A DNA stretch of 60,120 nucleotides from an uncultured Sphingomonas sp. (GCF_937871615.1 NZ_CALMPA010000041.1:1-60120); one strand, 5' to 3'. Positions 25,412-34,609 are shown, counted from the first letter of the stretch. Numbers and translations are program-made. Notes: generated by a model from the letters alone, not told the origin.

Positions 25412-25929
25412 ACGGCAAGCCTCTTCTGCCTCGGGCCGCCGTTTATTTCCTCGACGATGAACGTGCGGGCCGGCGGTGTTTCGAGAAGGTCGATCTTTGG
25501 GAGCAGGTGGTCGAGCCATTGCATGCGTTGCCGGCGCAGGATGATCGCACCGTGTCGATCCTGGTAGTGGCTGACTTCGGGGTTGGCTGCGACGGTGATG
25601 AAGCGGAAGGACAGGGGCCACTCGGCCATCGCTGGCTCCCAGATCGCCGCGAGATAGAAGAAATTGCCGTCCTCGAGCCGCACTCGATACTGCTTGCCGC
25701 CGCTTACGGTCATATGGAATTCCGACGCGGGCACCAGACAGCGCTGGCTGGGGAAGGTCTGGCCCTCCGCGCGCACGAAGCGGAAGGAGGCGCCGCCGCT
25801 GAAGCGTGGATTGGAGCCCCACCGGGCCTCGACCATTTCCATTTCTTACATATCGTCCGGATTTCGCCGGATGATGGGCAAGAGCTTCTCGAGGGGGGCC
25901 TCGGAGTCGAACGGTGTTGGCGTCGCCAT
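25408..25929 (-). pseudogene. SRAP-family protein lacking the catalytic cysteine, interrupted by an in-frame stop
   Basis: SRAP (HMCES/YedK) proteins shield abasic sites in single-stranded DNA by a covalent link through Cys2. From ATG 25929 the frame reads 27 codons (MATPTPFDSEAPLEKLLPII and on to NPDDM), hits TAA at 25846-25848, and resumes in the same frame at ATG 25842 for 144 aa: VEARWGSNPRFSGG, CLVPASEFHM, AAIWEPAMAEWPLSFRFITV, RHGAIILRR. No Cys2 is present. Either it is a pseudogene, or translation restarts 3 bases after the stop. It is divergent from an intact SRAP gene, and a LexA box lies 5 bp upstream of the ATG. Confidence 0.7.
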
Positions 25930-25934
25930 GGCAA

Positions 25935-25949
25935 GAACATATATAGAAC
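25935..25949. promoter_or_regulatory. LexA (SOS) box between two divergent SRAP genes
   Basis: GAAC-ATATATA-GAAC, which on the minus strand is GTTC-N7-GTTC, the alphaproteobacterial LexA operator. It lies 37 bp upstream of the plus-strand SRAP start and 5 bp upstream of the minus-strand one, so it may control both. Confidence 0.8.
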
Positions 25950-25986
25950 GATGATGAATCGCAAGGACCAGTGGAACGGATGACCG

Positions 25987-26604
25987 ATGTGCAATGATTA
26001 TCGCCTGGAGGTCGATATCGCCTCGATCGTTGAGGATTTCGACGACCTCAAGATCAAGATCAAAATGCCCGAAGGGACGCCCAATGTCGCGGCCCGCGCG
26101 GACATCAACATCAGCGACATCGCGCCGATCGTGCGCAGTGGCGAGGGCAGGGGATCGGGCGAGCTCGTCAATCGGCGATGGAGCTGGCCCGGCCAGAATG
26201 GGCGGCCGGTCTATAATTTCCGCTCCGAGGGCCGCGAGTTCACTTCGCACCGCTGCCTCATTCCGGCCGACGGTTTCTACGAATTCACGGCGCCGCTCGA
26301 GCCGGGCCAGAAGCGCAAGACAAAATGGCTGTTCACGATGAAGGACCATCCCTGGTTCTGCATCGCCGGCATCTGGCGATCGCATCCGGAGATCGGCGAA
26401 GCATTCACCATGCTGACGATGGAACCCGGCGAGGATGTCGCGCCCTATCATTCCCGTCAGATCATCCCGCTACCGCGCGACCGGTGGGCCGACTGGCTTG
26501 ATCCCTCAGTGCCAGCAGAGGAGGTGCTTGGCCTCCTGCCGAAGGGCAGCCTCCTGCCGCTGCAGGTCTATCCACCGGCCGCGGCGCAAGCGTCGCTGCT
26601 TTGA
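25987..26604 (+). CDS. SOS response-associated peptidase (SRAP) family protein
   Basis: Abasic-site processing protein, 205 aa. It opens Met-Cys (MCNDYRLEVDIASI), giving the Cys2 nucleophile after Met removal. Other active-site residues visible are Asn in RPVYNFRSEG, Glu in ADGFYEF and His in APYHSRQ. By analogy with YedK and HMCES it forms a thiazolidine crosslink with abasic sites in single-stranded DNA and has autoproteolytic activity for Met removal. A LexA box 37 bp upstream predicts induction on DNA damage or on entry of single-stranded DNA. Its divergent partner lacks the cysteine. Confidence 0.92.
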   Translation: MCNDYRLEVDIASIVEDFDDLKIKIKMPEGTPNVAARADINISDIAPIVRSGEGRGSGELVNRRWSWPGQNGRPVYNFRSEGREFTSHRCLIPADGFYEFTAPLEPGQKRKTKWLFTMKDHPWFCIAGIWRSHPEIGEAFTMLTMEPGEDVAPYHSRQIIPLPRDRWADWLDPSVPAEEVLGLLPKGSLLPLQVYPPAAAQASLL

Positions 26605-26608
26605 GGTC

Positions 26609-27385
26609 TCAGGCCGCCGGCGGCTCAACATCCGGCGGGTTCATATAGACCCTGAAGCCAGCAAGATCCTCGTCGCTCGGATTCTCCATCTCGGGGATAT
26701 AGCGGATCGTCTCAGCCATATCGCGGCGCGTAACATAGTCGATGATCGAGCCACCGTTGCTCAGCTCGTACTGCATCGATCCACAATGGCGATCGACGGT
26801 GGCGAGCCCGGGCGCGAAGGCGATGGGCTTCTTGTTCCCCTTCTTGCTTACCTCATGCTTGGCGAGCGCGACGCGCAGGAATTCCAGCCTGGTGAAGCCC
26901 ATTTCCGTCCGGCGCAAATCGATCCGCATCTGATCGACGAGTTCGGGTCGCTCCTGGGCATCGCGAAGCTGTTGGGCCCGCAGCTCCCTATCGTAATGCC
27001 GGTAGCCGAGATCGCGTTCGAGGTTGGTGGCCTTGAGATTGATCCCGCCATTCTCCGCGAGCTTGATGACCTCCTCGCACCGTTGGCGCCAGGTGCGGAG
27101 CAGTTCGTAGGCCGCATAGATCCACATGGGTGTCAGTGCCGACAGCTGCGCCATCCGGCCGCGCGGCGGTTCGTCGTCGAGCTGATGCTCAAGGATCTCC
27201 TGCTCGATGTGATTGAGCATGTTGTCGACCAGGCACAGCTGGCTCGCCTGCATCCTCAAAAATGGATTCTCGCCGAACCCCGCCAGGGTCATCAGCGCTT
27301 CGTAGAGTTCGGCCTGTCCGATTTCCGCCAGCGGACGATACCGGGGCTCATCATCCACCTCGTCGGGATAGGGTTCGTAGTCCAC
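26609..27385 (-). CDS. Hypothetical acidic protein
   Basis: 258 aa, unrecognised. The N-terminus is very acidic (MDYEPYPDEVDDEPRYRPLA). The middle is predicted helical with LERDLGYRHYDRELRAQQLR. No membrane segment or enzyme motif is seen. It is convergent with the SRAP gene (4 bp between stops) and lies 52 bp downstream of the Mrr-like nuclease gene, on the same strand and probably in the same operon. Confidence 0.65.
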   Translation of the reverse strand: MDYEPYPDEVDDEPRYRPLAEIGQAELYEALMTLAGFGENPFLRMQASQLCLVDNMLNHIEQEILEHQLDDEPPRGRMAQLSALTPMWIYAAYELLRTWRQRCEEVIKLAENGGINLKATNLERDLGYRHYDRELRAQQLRDAQERPELVDQMRIDLRRTEMGFTRLEFLRVALAKHEVSKKGNKKPIAFAPGLATVDRHCGSMQYELSNGGSIIDYVTRRDMAETIRYIPEMENPSDEDLAGFRVYMNPPDVEPPAA

Positions 27386-27437
27386 GGTCAGTCCTTTCGC
27401 GCCGGCCGCGATCGCGCCGGTCCGGGGATAATAGTGC

Positions 27438-28352
27438 TCACGAGACCTTCTCCCGGAGCCAGGACGACAGCCCTGCGTCGAGGACCATCCGCGCGAGGCG
27501 CTGAGGCCCGAGCAGAATCACTCCTTCAGGGCCTTCATTCTCGGGAATGTTGCCGGTGTGCCATACGAAGAACATGCGATCATAGGCCTCCGCCTCGGCC
27601 AGCCGGCCGACATAGTCGTCGAGGGATGCCCGCGTGGCCTGAGATTTCACCTGCACGAAGGCGCGTTCGGCGGTGCTTGGAAGCATGAGTTCGAGGTCGA
27701 TCGTCTTCTGGGTCCGACCGACCTGACTGAGCCGGCGCCATCCGCTGCTCGAGAAGACCAGATCCACCAGCAGTTCGAAATCCTGCCAGGTCAGCAGCCG
27801 CATCAAGGGGATGATCGCCGCGGTGAGGGCGCGTTCTGCCTCTTCCGCGGCTGCAACTTCCAGGGATAGTTCATCGCCCAGTCGGCGCAGCAGATAGTCT
27901 GCCGCGCGAACGTCGCAGATCGTCCCGCGAAACATCTGGACCTTGAGCAATCGTCCGGACAGCCGGTCGGCCGTCAGCAAGCTGCCGCCGATCGACGTGC
28001 TGTGCCAGCCATCTAAGGTCGCGCGGCGGTGGCTGTTGTCCGACAGGATCTCGATCTCGCCTACCGGCCGACACCAATAGAGCAGGCCGCCGACGAAGGT
28101 GATGAAAATGGTATCCTCGTCGCTCTCGTAGAATGCCCGGATTTGCTTCACATCGCGGGTGGCAGCGCCGGCGTCCCCGCGACGCTCCTTCATCGCTTCC
28201 CAGACGCCCGACCAGTCGCCCGCCACGCAAAGGTCGTGCGGCACTTCGCGATAGCCGAAGCGCAGAACGCCATCGCGGATGCTCTCGGCCTCCCAATCGC
28301 CGCCCCGGCCCAGCTTGATGTAAAAGACATTCGCCGCCGTAACTGCGGTCAT
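27438..28352 (-). CDS. Mrr-like restriction endonuclease domain protein
   Basis: 304 aa from ATG 28352, chosen because GGGGGA lies 5 bases upstream; an open frame extends 16 codons further. The N-terminal 190 residues are unrecognised. The C-terminal domain fits the Mrr/PD-(D/E)XK pattern: LTWQDFELLVDLVFSSSGWR, then a strand TIDLELML with Asp, then RAFVQVKSQA, where Gln-x-Lys replaces Glu-x-Lys as in Mrr proteins, and a final helix ASLDDYVGRL. Mrr enzymes cut modified or foreign DNA, so a defence role is plausible. Confidence 0.8.
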   Translation of the reverse strand: MTAVTAANVFYIKLGRGGDWEAESIRDGVLRFGYREVPHDLCVAGDWSGVWEAMKERRGDAGAATRDVKQIRAFYESDEDTIFITFVGGLLYWCRPVGEIEILSDNSHRRATLDGWHSTSIGGSLLTADRLSGRLLKVQMFRGTICDVRAADYLLRRLGDELSLEVAAAEEAERALTAAIIPLMRLLTWQDFELLVDLVFSSSGWRRLSQVGRTQKTIDLELMLPSTAERAFVQVKSQATRASLDDYVGRLAEAEAYDRMFFVWHTGNIPENEGPEGVILLGPQRLARMVLDAGLSSWLREKVS

Positions 28353-28480
28353 GGAATCCCCCGTTGCCTGCAGGGCAATTCCGATCAGCCCGCCCCGCAT
28401 CGCAAGCTATACCTTCATCGTAGAAAAGATATTGAAGAGCTTGCCCCGATCAGACGGAGGGCAGCAAATCAGGGGGGCAA

Positions 28481-29017
28481 ATGACTAAGGCAGACAGCAA
28501 CGCGCATCGCAAGAAATCGTCAAAGCCCTACAACGAGCGCACAGATCTCGAAAAATTGCAGTCACAATGGACCAAATTATCCGGCCTACACCTTCGAGAA
28601 GAGCCATCTGCGGCGATCGTCCGTTGCGCGACGGCAGCGGAGATCGCGGCCAACTATGCCATTCGGACGGAATGGGCCCGCAAGACCGAATTCGATGACA
28701 CCATCATCGACATGTTCTTGCGCTGGGCGAACGGCCTACCGCTCAAGGTAACCCGTCTGTTCGTGCCGGTCTATTTTGCGACCCCGGACGAGAGCCAGAT
28801 CGGCAAGGCGCTCAAGGCATCGGCTGAGAAGATCAACACAGTGCGCAACGCGGTGGTACACCAAGGAGCCTTCAGCAATCCCGAAGAGGCGGAAGCCGTG
28901 ATCGCCGAGGCGAAGAGCTTCATCAACACAATCGTCGGCCTGTCGATCGAGAATTTCGATATCGAGGCTGCGGCGCAGGAATGGCAGGCGTCCCGCAAGA
29001 GCGAGGAGGCCGAATGA
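28481..29017 (+). CDS. HEPN-motif hypothetical protein
   Basis: 178 aa, mostly helical. A C-terminal segment KINTVRNAVVHQGAFSN contains Arg-x4-His (RNAVVH), the signature of HEPN ribonuclease or nucleic-acid-binding domains. A strong ribosome site (AGGGGGG) precedes the ATG. The last 4 bases overlap the start of the next gene (ATGA), so they are translationally coupled. HEPN proteins commonly act in abortive infection and toxin systems. The role is inferred; no antitoxin is recognised. Confidence 0.75.
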   Translation: MTKADSNAHRKKSSKPYNERTDLEKLQSQWTKLSGLHLREEPSAAIVRCATAAEIAANYAIRTEWARKTEFDDTIIDMFLRWANGLPLKVTRLFVPVYFATPDESQIGKALKASAEKINTVRNAVVHQGAFSNPEEAEAVIAEAKSFINTIVGLSIENFDIEAAAQEWQASRKSEEAE

Positions 29018-30417
29018 CCTCGACGCTCGGCGGTCTGACCGTCACGCTCGGCAAGAAGCTCAAACAGTCCGACGATTTCCTGAAGGCCAAGCACAATCTG
29101 CTGACCCAGTTCGACAGCATCGATGATCTCGTCACGGACGAGACCAAGCTGTCTGCCAAGGACCGCCAGGCGATCGAGCATCATATCCTGCAGCTTCGGG
29201 CGGCGATCGCGCGAACGCTCTGGTCGAACGAGTTCTACGTCGGACGCTCGCTGCTCGACGACTATATCCTGCACACCGCCAAGGATGGGGGCGGGGATGT
29301 GCCCGCGCGGGTCATCGCCGGGCTCGCGACCGCCGGCGCCGACAGGCCGGGCTTCGTCCTCTATCCGCTGACAGGTTTCGGGATGGAGATGCCGCGGATC
29401 TTCGCGAAGGACAGCAAGCTCCGCTCCGAGGCGATTTTCAGGAACGCGGGCTTCGCCGTGAGCACCCAAAGCAATTCGTTCGATGCGGCCGTCGCCAGCA
29501 TTGAGCGGATGGCAAGGGGTCTCGGCGTGAAGCAGCGCATCGACAAGTCGGATTTCCGGCACTTCGCCTACTCGGCAAAGTGGTTCGGAAAGAACCCGCT
29601 CATGCTGGTCCGCCTCACGTCGTTCACTGGCGATATGTACGAGAACCAGTTCGTTTATTCACTCAAGATCAGGGTGGCAGCGGCGAACGTGCTGATGCTG
29701 CATTGCCTGTCGCAGGAGGCGGTCGGGCCGCTCGACCGGCACCGCAACTCGTCTTTCGTCAACAATTTCGAGACGCTCGACATCGCCCATTATATGATCG
29801 GTGAGGCAATCCCTGGCCGCCCGATGTCCACGCGCCGCGTACCCATGAACGTCTCCCAGCTCGAGCTGGCCAAGCTCTCCGACGTCGCCGCGACGCTCTC
29901 GACCAGCGCATTGGCGACGTCCCGCATGCGGCGGCTCGCGACGAAGGTGACGCAGGCGTTGAACACGGTGGAGCGAGGCTACTTCCGTCACGTCAGTATC
30001 GCGACCCATTCGAAACCGGAGAACCGCCTGTACCGCCGTCTGCTCACCGCCCTGGACTGGTTCCGGCAATCGTTCAGTGCCCGCGCGAACGAGGCGGAGG
30101 CGATCGTCGCGTTGGCGGTGGCGTTCGAGACGCTGCTCACGGACCAATATGCTCCCGCGATTGCAGAGCGCCTGCGGCGTCGGATTGGGATTTGCATGAA
30201 AGGGGTGCCAGGCGTGGCGAGCTACCAGGCCAGCGTTCTGGCGATCTATTATGCCCGCAGCGCAATCGTTCATACGGGTGAGCCCGACCACGCGATTGAC
30301 ATTCATCGTGGCCAGGTCGCCTTCGCGCGCTGCTTCTGTGCGATCGCCGAACGGCTTACGGCTTGGACACCGACCTCGAACAACGCCATGGGCGACTTGT
30401 TGGGCGACGTTGCCTGA
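29014..30417 (+). CDS. Large hypothetical protein with C-terminal HEPN-like (ApeA-type) motif
   Basis: 467 aa from ATG 29014. The first 330 residues are unrecognised. The C-terminal 120 residues are helical, with EAIVALAVAFETLLTDQYAP followed by LAIYYARSAIVHTGEPDHAI, where RSAIVH (about residues 414-419) matches the HEPN Arg-x4-His motif. The shape EALLT...RN-IVH-G is typical of Abi-like or ApeA-like HEPN domains. Together with the preceding small HEPN-motif gene it forms a tightly coupled pair whose function is unknown. An anti-phage role is a reasonable guess. Confidence 0.75.
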   Translation: MTSTLGGLTVTLGKKLKQSDDFLKAKHNLLTQFDSIDDLVTDETKLSAKDRQAIEHHILQLRAAIARTLWSNEFYVGRSLLDDYILHTAKDGGGDVPARVIAGLATAGADRPGFVLYPLTGFGMEMPRIFAKDSKLRSEAIFRNAGFAVSTQSNSFDAAVASIERMARGLGVKQRIDKSDFRHFAYSAKWFGKNPLMLVRLTSFTGDMYENQFVYSLKIRVAAANVLMLHCLSQEAVGPLDRHRNSSFVNNFETLDIAHYMIGEAIPGRPMSTRRVPMNVSQLELAKLSDVAATLSTSALATSRMRRLATKVTQALNTVERGYFRHVSIATHSKPENRLYRRLLTALDWFRQSFSARANEAEAIVALAVAFETLLTDQYAPAIAERLRRRIGICMKGVPGVASYQASVLAIYYARSAIVHTGEPDHAIDIHRGQVAFARCFCAIAERLTAWTPTSNNAMGDLLGDVA

Positions 30418-30484
30418 CATCTCCGTCAGGCTGAACCTATCGACAGGCCGTCGCCCTACGATTGAGGGCCTTCGACGCTTTGCT

Positions 30485-30994
30485 ATGATGAGACCGATGC
30501 AGATACGACCCGAGAAACTTGAGGACGAGGAATTTATCCGCGCCGTAACCACTTCCGCTTTCCTCGAGGCGGAGCACAGTGACGGCAACGAAGCGGCAAT
30601 CGTTGATGGGCTGCGAAAAGCAGGTGCGCTGACGATCTCGCTTGTCGCGGCCGACGGTGGGAATATCGTAGGCCATGTCGCTTTCTCCCCAGTCATGATC
30701 GACGGCGTTCTCGACGGGTGGTTTGGGCTTGGCCCCGTGTCGGTTGACCCGAAATGCTAACGAGAGGGCGTCGGGAGTGCGCTGATCGAGGCGGGACTCG
30801 CCAAACTGAAGCGGCAAGGCTCGAAAGGATGCGTGGTTCTCGGCGATCCCGCTTACTACCGCCGCTTCGGCTTTGCCGTCGATCCTGACCTGCGTTTGGC
30901 AGGTGTCCCGCCAGAGTATTTTCAGCGGCTTTCGTTCGATGAGCAACGCCGCAGCGGTATCGTCACATATCATCCCGCATTTGGCGGCGAATAG
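30485..30994 (+). pseudogene. GNAT-family N-acetyltransferase with a nonsense mutation
   Basis: From ATG 30485 the frame reads MQIRPEKLEDEEFIRAV and GHVAFSPVMIDGVLDGWFGL up to VDPKC, then TAA at codon 92, and continues in the same frame as REGVGSALIEAGLAKLKRQG, GFAVDPDLRL to a stop at 30994. The acetyl-CoA loop normally reads roughly Q-R-x-G-x-G; here the glutamine codon seems to have become TAA. The product would be a 91-residue stub lacking the CoA-binding core. No frameshift. The substrate is unknown. Confidence 0.85.
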
Positions 30995-31072
30995 AGAACC
31001 CTACGCGCTGTCGCTTGCATCGCGTTGAGAGGCTTGGTGCTTCAGCAAAAATCGCGCGTCGGCGCCCTCACG

Positions 31073-32170
31073 CTAGACCGAGATCTTTCGATAGCCGCTT
31101 CCCTGCACGAAGCCCTGTTCAAGGCACCAGCGGCGGGTCAAGCCAGCGCCGGTGTTATTCGAGTAGGCGTGCGCGTTCGATCGGAAGCGCAGAAATGAGG
31201 GCCAGGTCGGAGGGGCTGGGTGGTTCGTCGCTACATGGACAAGCACCTTCTCCCCGCTTCCGATATCGGTGGGCTTCCTGACGGCGTAATGTTCACCCCG
31301 ATCGTCGCTCTTTTCGAGGACGGCCTGAGTCACCGTTTGCCGGGTGGCAGGCCGTCCGGGTTTTGCGGCCTCTACTTGCGACGCGATTGTATCGCGGTCA
31401 TCCCATTCCCGGAAATACACGTTGGCCCAGCAGCCAAGAACCTGATGGGCGTTGAGCGCCTCGATATCCTGATGCCGATCGATGTCGATCCAATGCGCCC
31501 GGTGGCCAGAGGTATAGACAGCCCCGTCGTACAGGATTGCAAAGAGAGATGGTGAGAGCGGCAGGAAAAAGATGGCCCCCGCCGTTTTCACCCCAAAACT
31601 CGGTCGGCCCTTGCGTGGCCGCTGGATATGCAGGCGGTTGGTCAGGATGGCCGGATCGTCGGAGGTGATAAAGGGGAGGCCTGTCCGGTTTCGCGCGATG
31701 CAAAGCGTGAGATCGTCGATGATCCGCATCGTGTCCTTGTAGTTCAGCATCGCGGCCTGGACGGCCTCCTTCGATGCCTCCTTCACCGTTGGCACGGGAA
31801 GGTCGGATCCAGGAACATCTTGCAGCGCCAGCGCCATTTCACTGGCTTTCAGCGAGGCGGCTTCCGTCCGGAGGTATTGGAGATAGATGAACCGCTTGAG
31901 GACGACCTTGACCGCTGAACCGACCGCGCCGCCATCGGACAGGTGGCGGACGATCGGCCCATATGGGTCCTCGATGAAATTGATCGCGTTCTCGAGAAGA
32001 TTGTTTTGCCCATAGAAATAGTCGCCTGAGCATTGATTCCTGACGGGCGCGTTGGGAATGGCCTTCATGCGATCAAGATTGAACAGGTTGATCGCCAAGC
32101 CCTCTCCGTTGACCGTGAACGGCCGAAGGTGGACCCGAGGGACGAAGTGCTGATTCTTGTTGTCGGCCAT
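31073..32170 (-). CDS. DUF4238 domain protein
   Basis: 365 aa. It opens MADNKNQHFVPRVHLRPFTV, the DUF4238 signature (Gln-His-x-Val-Pro-x-x-x-Leu-Arg-x-Phe). The middle contains LTLCIARNRTGLPFITSDDP and PAILTNR, also usual for this family; biochemical activity is unknown to me. It starts 17 bp after the stop of the 717-residue nuclease-like gene, so the two are one operon. Such proteins often occur in genomic islands near nucleases. A defence role is conjecture. Confidence 0.8.
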   Translation of the reverse strand: MADNKNQHFVPRVHLRPFTVNGEGLAINLFNLDRMKAIPNAPVRNQCSGDYFYGQNNLLENAINFIEDPYGPIVRHLSDGGAVGSAVKVVLKRFIYLQYLRTEAASLKASEMALALQDVPGSDLPVPTVKEASKEAVQAAMLNYKDTMRIIDDLTLCIARNRTGLPFITSDDPAILTNRLHIQRPRKGRPSFGVKTAGAIFFLPLSPSLFAILYDGAVYTSGHRAHWIDIDRHQDIEALNAHQVLGCWANVYFREWDDRDTIASQVEAAKPGRPATRQTVTQAVLEKSDDRGEHYAVRKPTDIGSGEKVLVHVATNHPAPPTWPSFLRFRSNAHAYSNNTGAGLTRRWCLEQGFVQGSGYRKISV

Positions 32171-32187
32171 CTATCGGCTTGTCCGCG

Positions 32188-34341
32188 TCATGCGTGTTCA
32201 TCGGCCGGGTAGCTTGCTTCCATGATCTCCTGAAGTTTCAGAGGATCAAGGACATAGGTTGCGAGCGTAAGTCGCCTGTATCCCATCGCGACTTGCCAGT
32301 CTGTGGGGTCGAGCGCCGCGAGTTGCTTGGCGGCGATGGAATCGCCCTCGAGATAGGTCACAAGATCGAGCGCATGGAATTCGCTTCCGGCCCAGATCGA
32401 CAGACTGCGCTCCTCACCGCTCAGCTTGCCCATGGTCAGGACATTGATGAGTTCATGCGCCTGGCGAACCGGATGGCCGTTCAGGGCCGCACCATGAAAG
32501 ATACGATTTGCGGTGACGATTCCGGTGTGGACTTCGGCAGACGGATCGACCGCCCAGCCAAGCTTCTTCAACAATTGGCTCTTGTGGGTCGTCTCCGAAA
32601 AGACCCGCCGCCGCTTGTCCAGCTGGTCGCGCCCGACCTTAATGTGATCATAGCTGTTGCGCATCTCGTGGGGTGAGCACGGGTGGTAGGCGTTCTTGCA
32701 TTCGAAGAAAAACAGATGGCCATCGCGCCAGGCGACGATGTCGAGTTCAAAATCGAGCCCGCCAGCACGCAGTTCCACGCCAGCTTCAACCTTGAACCCC
32801 GCGGATTTGAGCGCGTCGATCACTGCGTTCACCATCTGGTCTTCGGGGCCGAGTGCGATCGGTCGCAGGCCGTTGGCCACGATGGTGTTGCGGACGAGAT
32901 TCGAGGCGGCCAGCACCTGAGGGGCAATGACGTAATATCCGCCGAGGTCGATCAACGGTCGATATTGCAGATCGATGTGACCGGTGCTGATGGTCATTTT
33001 CATCAGATCGATCAGGGAGCGCACCTTTGTTTCGCTCCTAAAAATCAACATCATCTGCATGAAGAGATTGTCGTGAGACATCACAAAGACGGTCGACGTG
33101 AAGGTGAGGAATGTGCGCTCGGCCTCGTCCTCAATCCGCGCCAGGGCCCTTTGGTACACACCGCTCAGGAAGGTGAAGTACCTCTGAAATTTGAAGATGT
33201 CGGTGGTGGTGACATGCTCATTCACATCGGCGATCAGATCGCTGACGTTCCCAAAGTTGTTGACATCGAGGAGGAGGAGGCTCTCCACCTCCTCGCGAAA
33301 CATCTGGTCCCCAGCGAAGATCGAGAAGATTTCCGGCGCCGTCGGCAGCATCATTCGATAGCGTCTGACCGGCTTTTCCGCGAGTTCGAGCAAGCCGGGA
33401 AAAGCGTCACGTTCAAAGCCCATGTCGAGAAAGTCACTCATGGACATCGGCGGGTTTGAGTTCCGGAAACGGTGGATCCGGATGATCGCTTGATTGTCGC
33501 TCTGAATGTAACCCAAGCGGACGGAGCGCTCTATGTCCGGGTCGATCGATGAGATTGCGACGGTCTCGCCTTCGATGGTCGCCTGGTAGGGCAACCCATC
33601 AATCTGGATTTCCGCGTCCTTGAATTTTGTGAGGCGCACGGCCGCGAGGAGCAGTCGTTCATAGACCACCGCGTCCGTCGTGATGGCAGCGATATCGACG
33701 TGATTGCAGCATTCGTCGGTGACCGGGAACAGCGAGGCGTAGATCGAGAAGATCAGCGAGACGCCATCCACATATTCTTCCGTGGTGTAGCGGCGAGGCG
33801 ACCAGGACGGCTGCGAAGGGTCGGCGACCCAGCCCTGGTAGAACTGGTTATTGAGAATCACGAGCAGGGTCTTGAGAACGCAATCGCGCCGGCTCCCGAG
33901 GATCTTGACGATTTCGTCGTAAAGCGTGCGCGCGTTGGAGGCCAATTTGCTGAGCGCAATCACGGACTCGAAATAGCGTGCGCGTTCTGGAGCGTTCAAC
34001 AACGGTCGTATCTGGAGTGCGGTCTTGGCGAGGGTGCCGATCAGATTGCCGGCGTAGCCGTAACGGGAGGCACGCAGCACACCTGCCCGGCGCAGGCGGG
34101 GCACCACATATGCGGCATCGATGTACAACAGCGCGAGGAGCGTCGCGGCCGCCTCGCGGCGGCGTTTTGCTTCGATATGATCGCCGAGCGTCTCGATTGC
34201 GGACCGGATCTCGGCGCCGATCGCCTTGGACATCGCAGGCCGCGGCGTTTGGCCCAGTTTGGCAATCATGTCGGCCTGATTCCGCGTCGCAAGCAATGTC
34301 GCGATGAGGGCTTCAACTGTCGCGGCGGACGAAGATACCAT
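32188..34341 (-). CDS. Large hypothetical protein with PD-(D/E)XK-like nuclease core
   Basis: 717 aa. The first 480 residues are helical and unrecognised. Near residues 530-580 comes a nuclease-like core: ELRAGGLDFELDIVAWRDGH, then LFFFECKNAYHP, where Asp in LDIVAW and Glu-x-Lys in FECKN fit the PD-(D/E)XK active site. It is first in a two-gene operon with the DUF4238 protein. I see no signal peptide. It may be a novel defence nuclease, but no family is recognised. Confidence 0.72.
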   Translation of the reverse strand: MVSSSAATVEALIATLLATRNQADMIAKLGQTPRPAMSKAIGAEIRSAIETLGDHIEAKRRREAAATLLALLYIDAAYVVPRLRRAGVLRASRYGYAGNLIGTLAKTALQIRPLLNAPERARYFESVIALSKLASNARTLYDEIVKILGSRRDCVLKTLLVILNNQFYQGWVADPSQPSWSPRRYTTEEYVDGVSLIFSIYASLFPVTDECCNHVDIAAITTDAVVYERLLLAAVRLTKFKDAEIQIDGLPYQATIEGETVAISSIDPDIERSVRLGYIQSDNQAIIRIHRFRNSNPPMSMSDFLDMGFERDAFPGLLELAEKPVRRYRMMLPTAPEIFSIFAGDQMFREEVESLLLLDVNNFGNVSDLIADVNEHVTTTDIFKFQRYFTFLSGVYQRALARIEDEAERTFLTFTSTVFVMSHDNLFMQMMLIFRSETKVRSLIDLMKMTISTGHIDLQYRPLIDLGGYYVIAPQVLAASNLVRNTIVANGLRPIALGPEDQMVNAVIDALKSAGFKVEAGVELRAGGLDFELDIVAWRDGHLFFFECKNAYHPCSPHEMRNSYDHIKVGRDQLDKRRRVFSETTHKSQLLKKLGWAVDPSAEVHTGIVTANRIFHGAALNGHPVRQAHELINVLTMGKLSGEERSLSIWAGSEFHALDLVTYLEGDSIAAKQLAALDPTDWQVAMGYRRLTLATYVLDPLKLQEIMEASYPADEHA

Positions 34342-34609
34342 GAGACGCTACTTTCCTGCTCCGGCTGTTGCTGGCGCGCCTCGTTCACCCGCTCGCACGT
34401 CATTGCGTGGGCAGAAGCACTGTGACGCGTTGGCCGTAAGCTGGCCCCCGGTGGCGATATAGGGATGGTCCAGGCTCCCTGCCATGAGCCGGAATGATGT
34501 CTCTCGCCCGAATACCTATGCGCCGACCGGCTAGCCGAAGGACACGCTCCCACCGCGCCGAACTTCTCTCGTTTTCCCTGGAGTTGCGATCCGGTGAGGT
34601 TCGACATGA

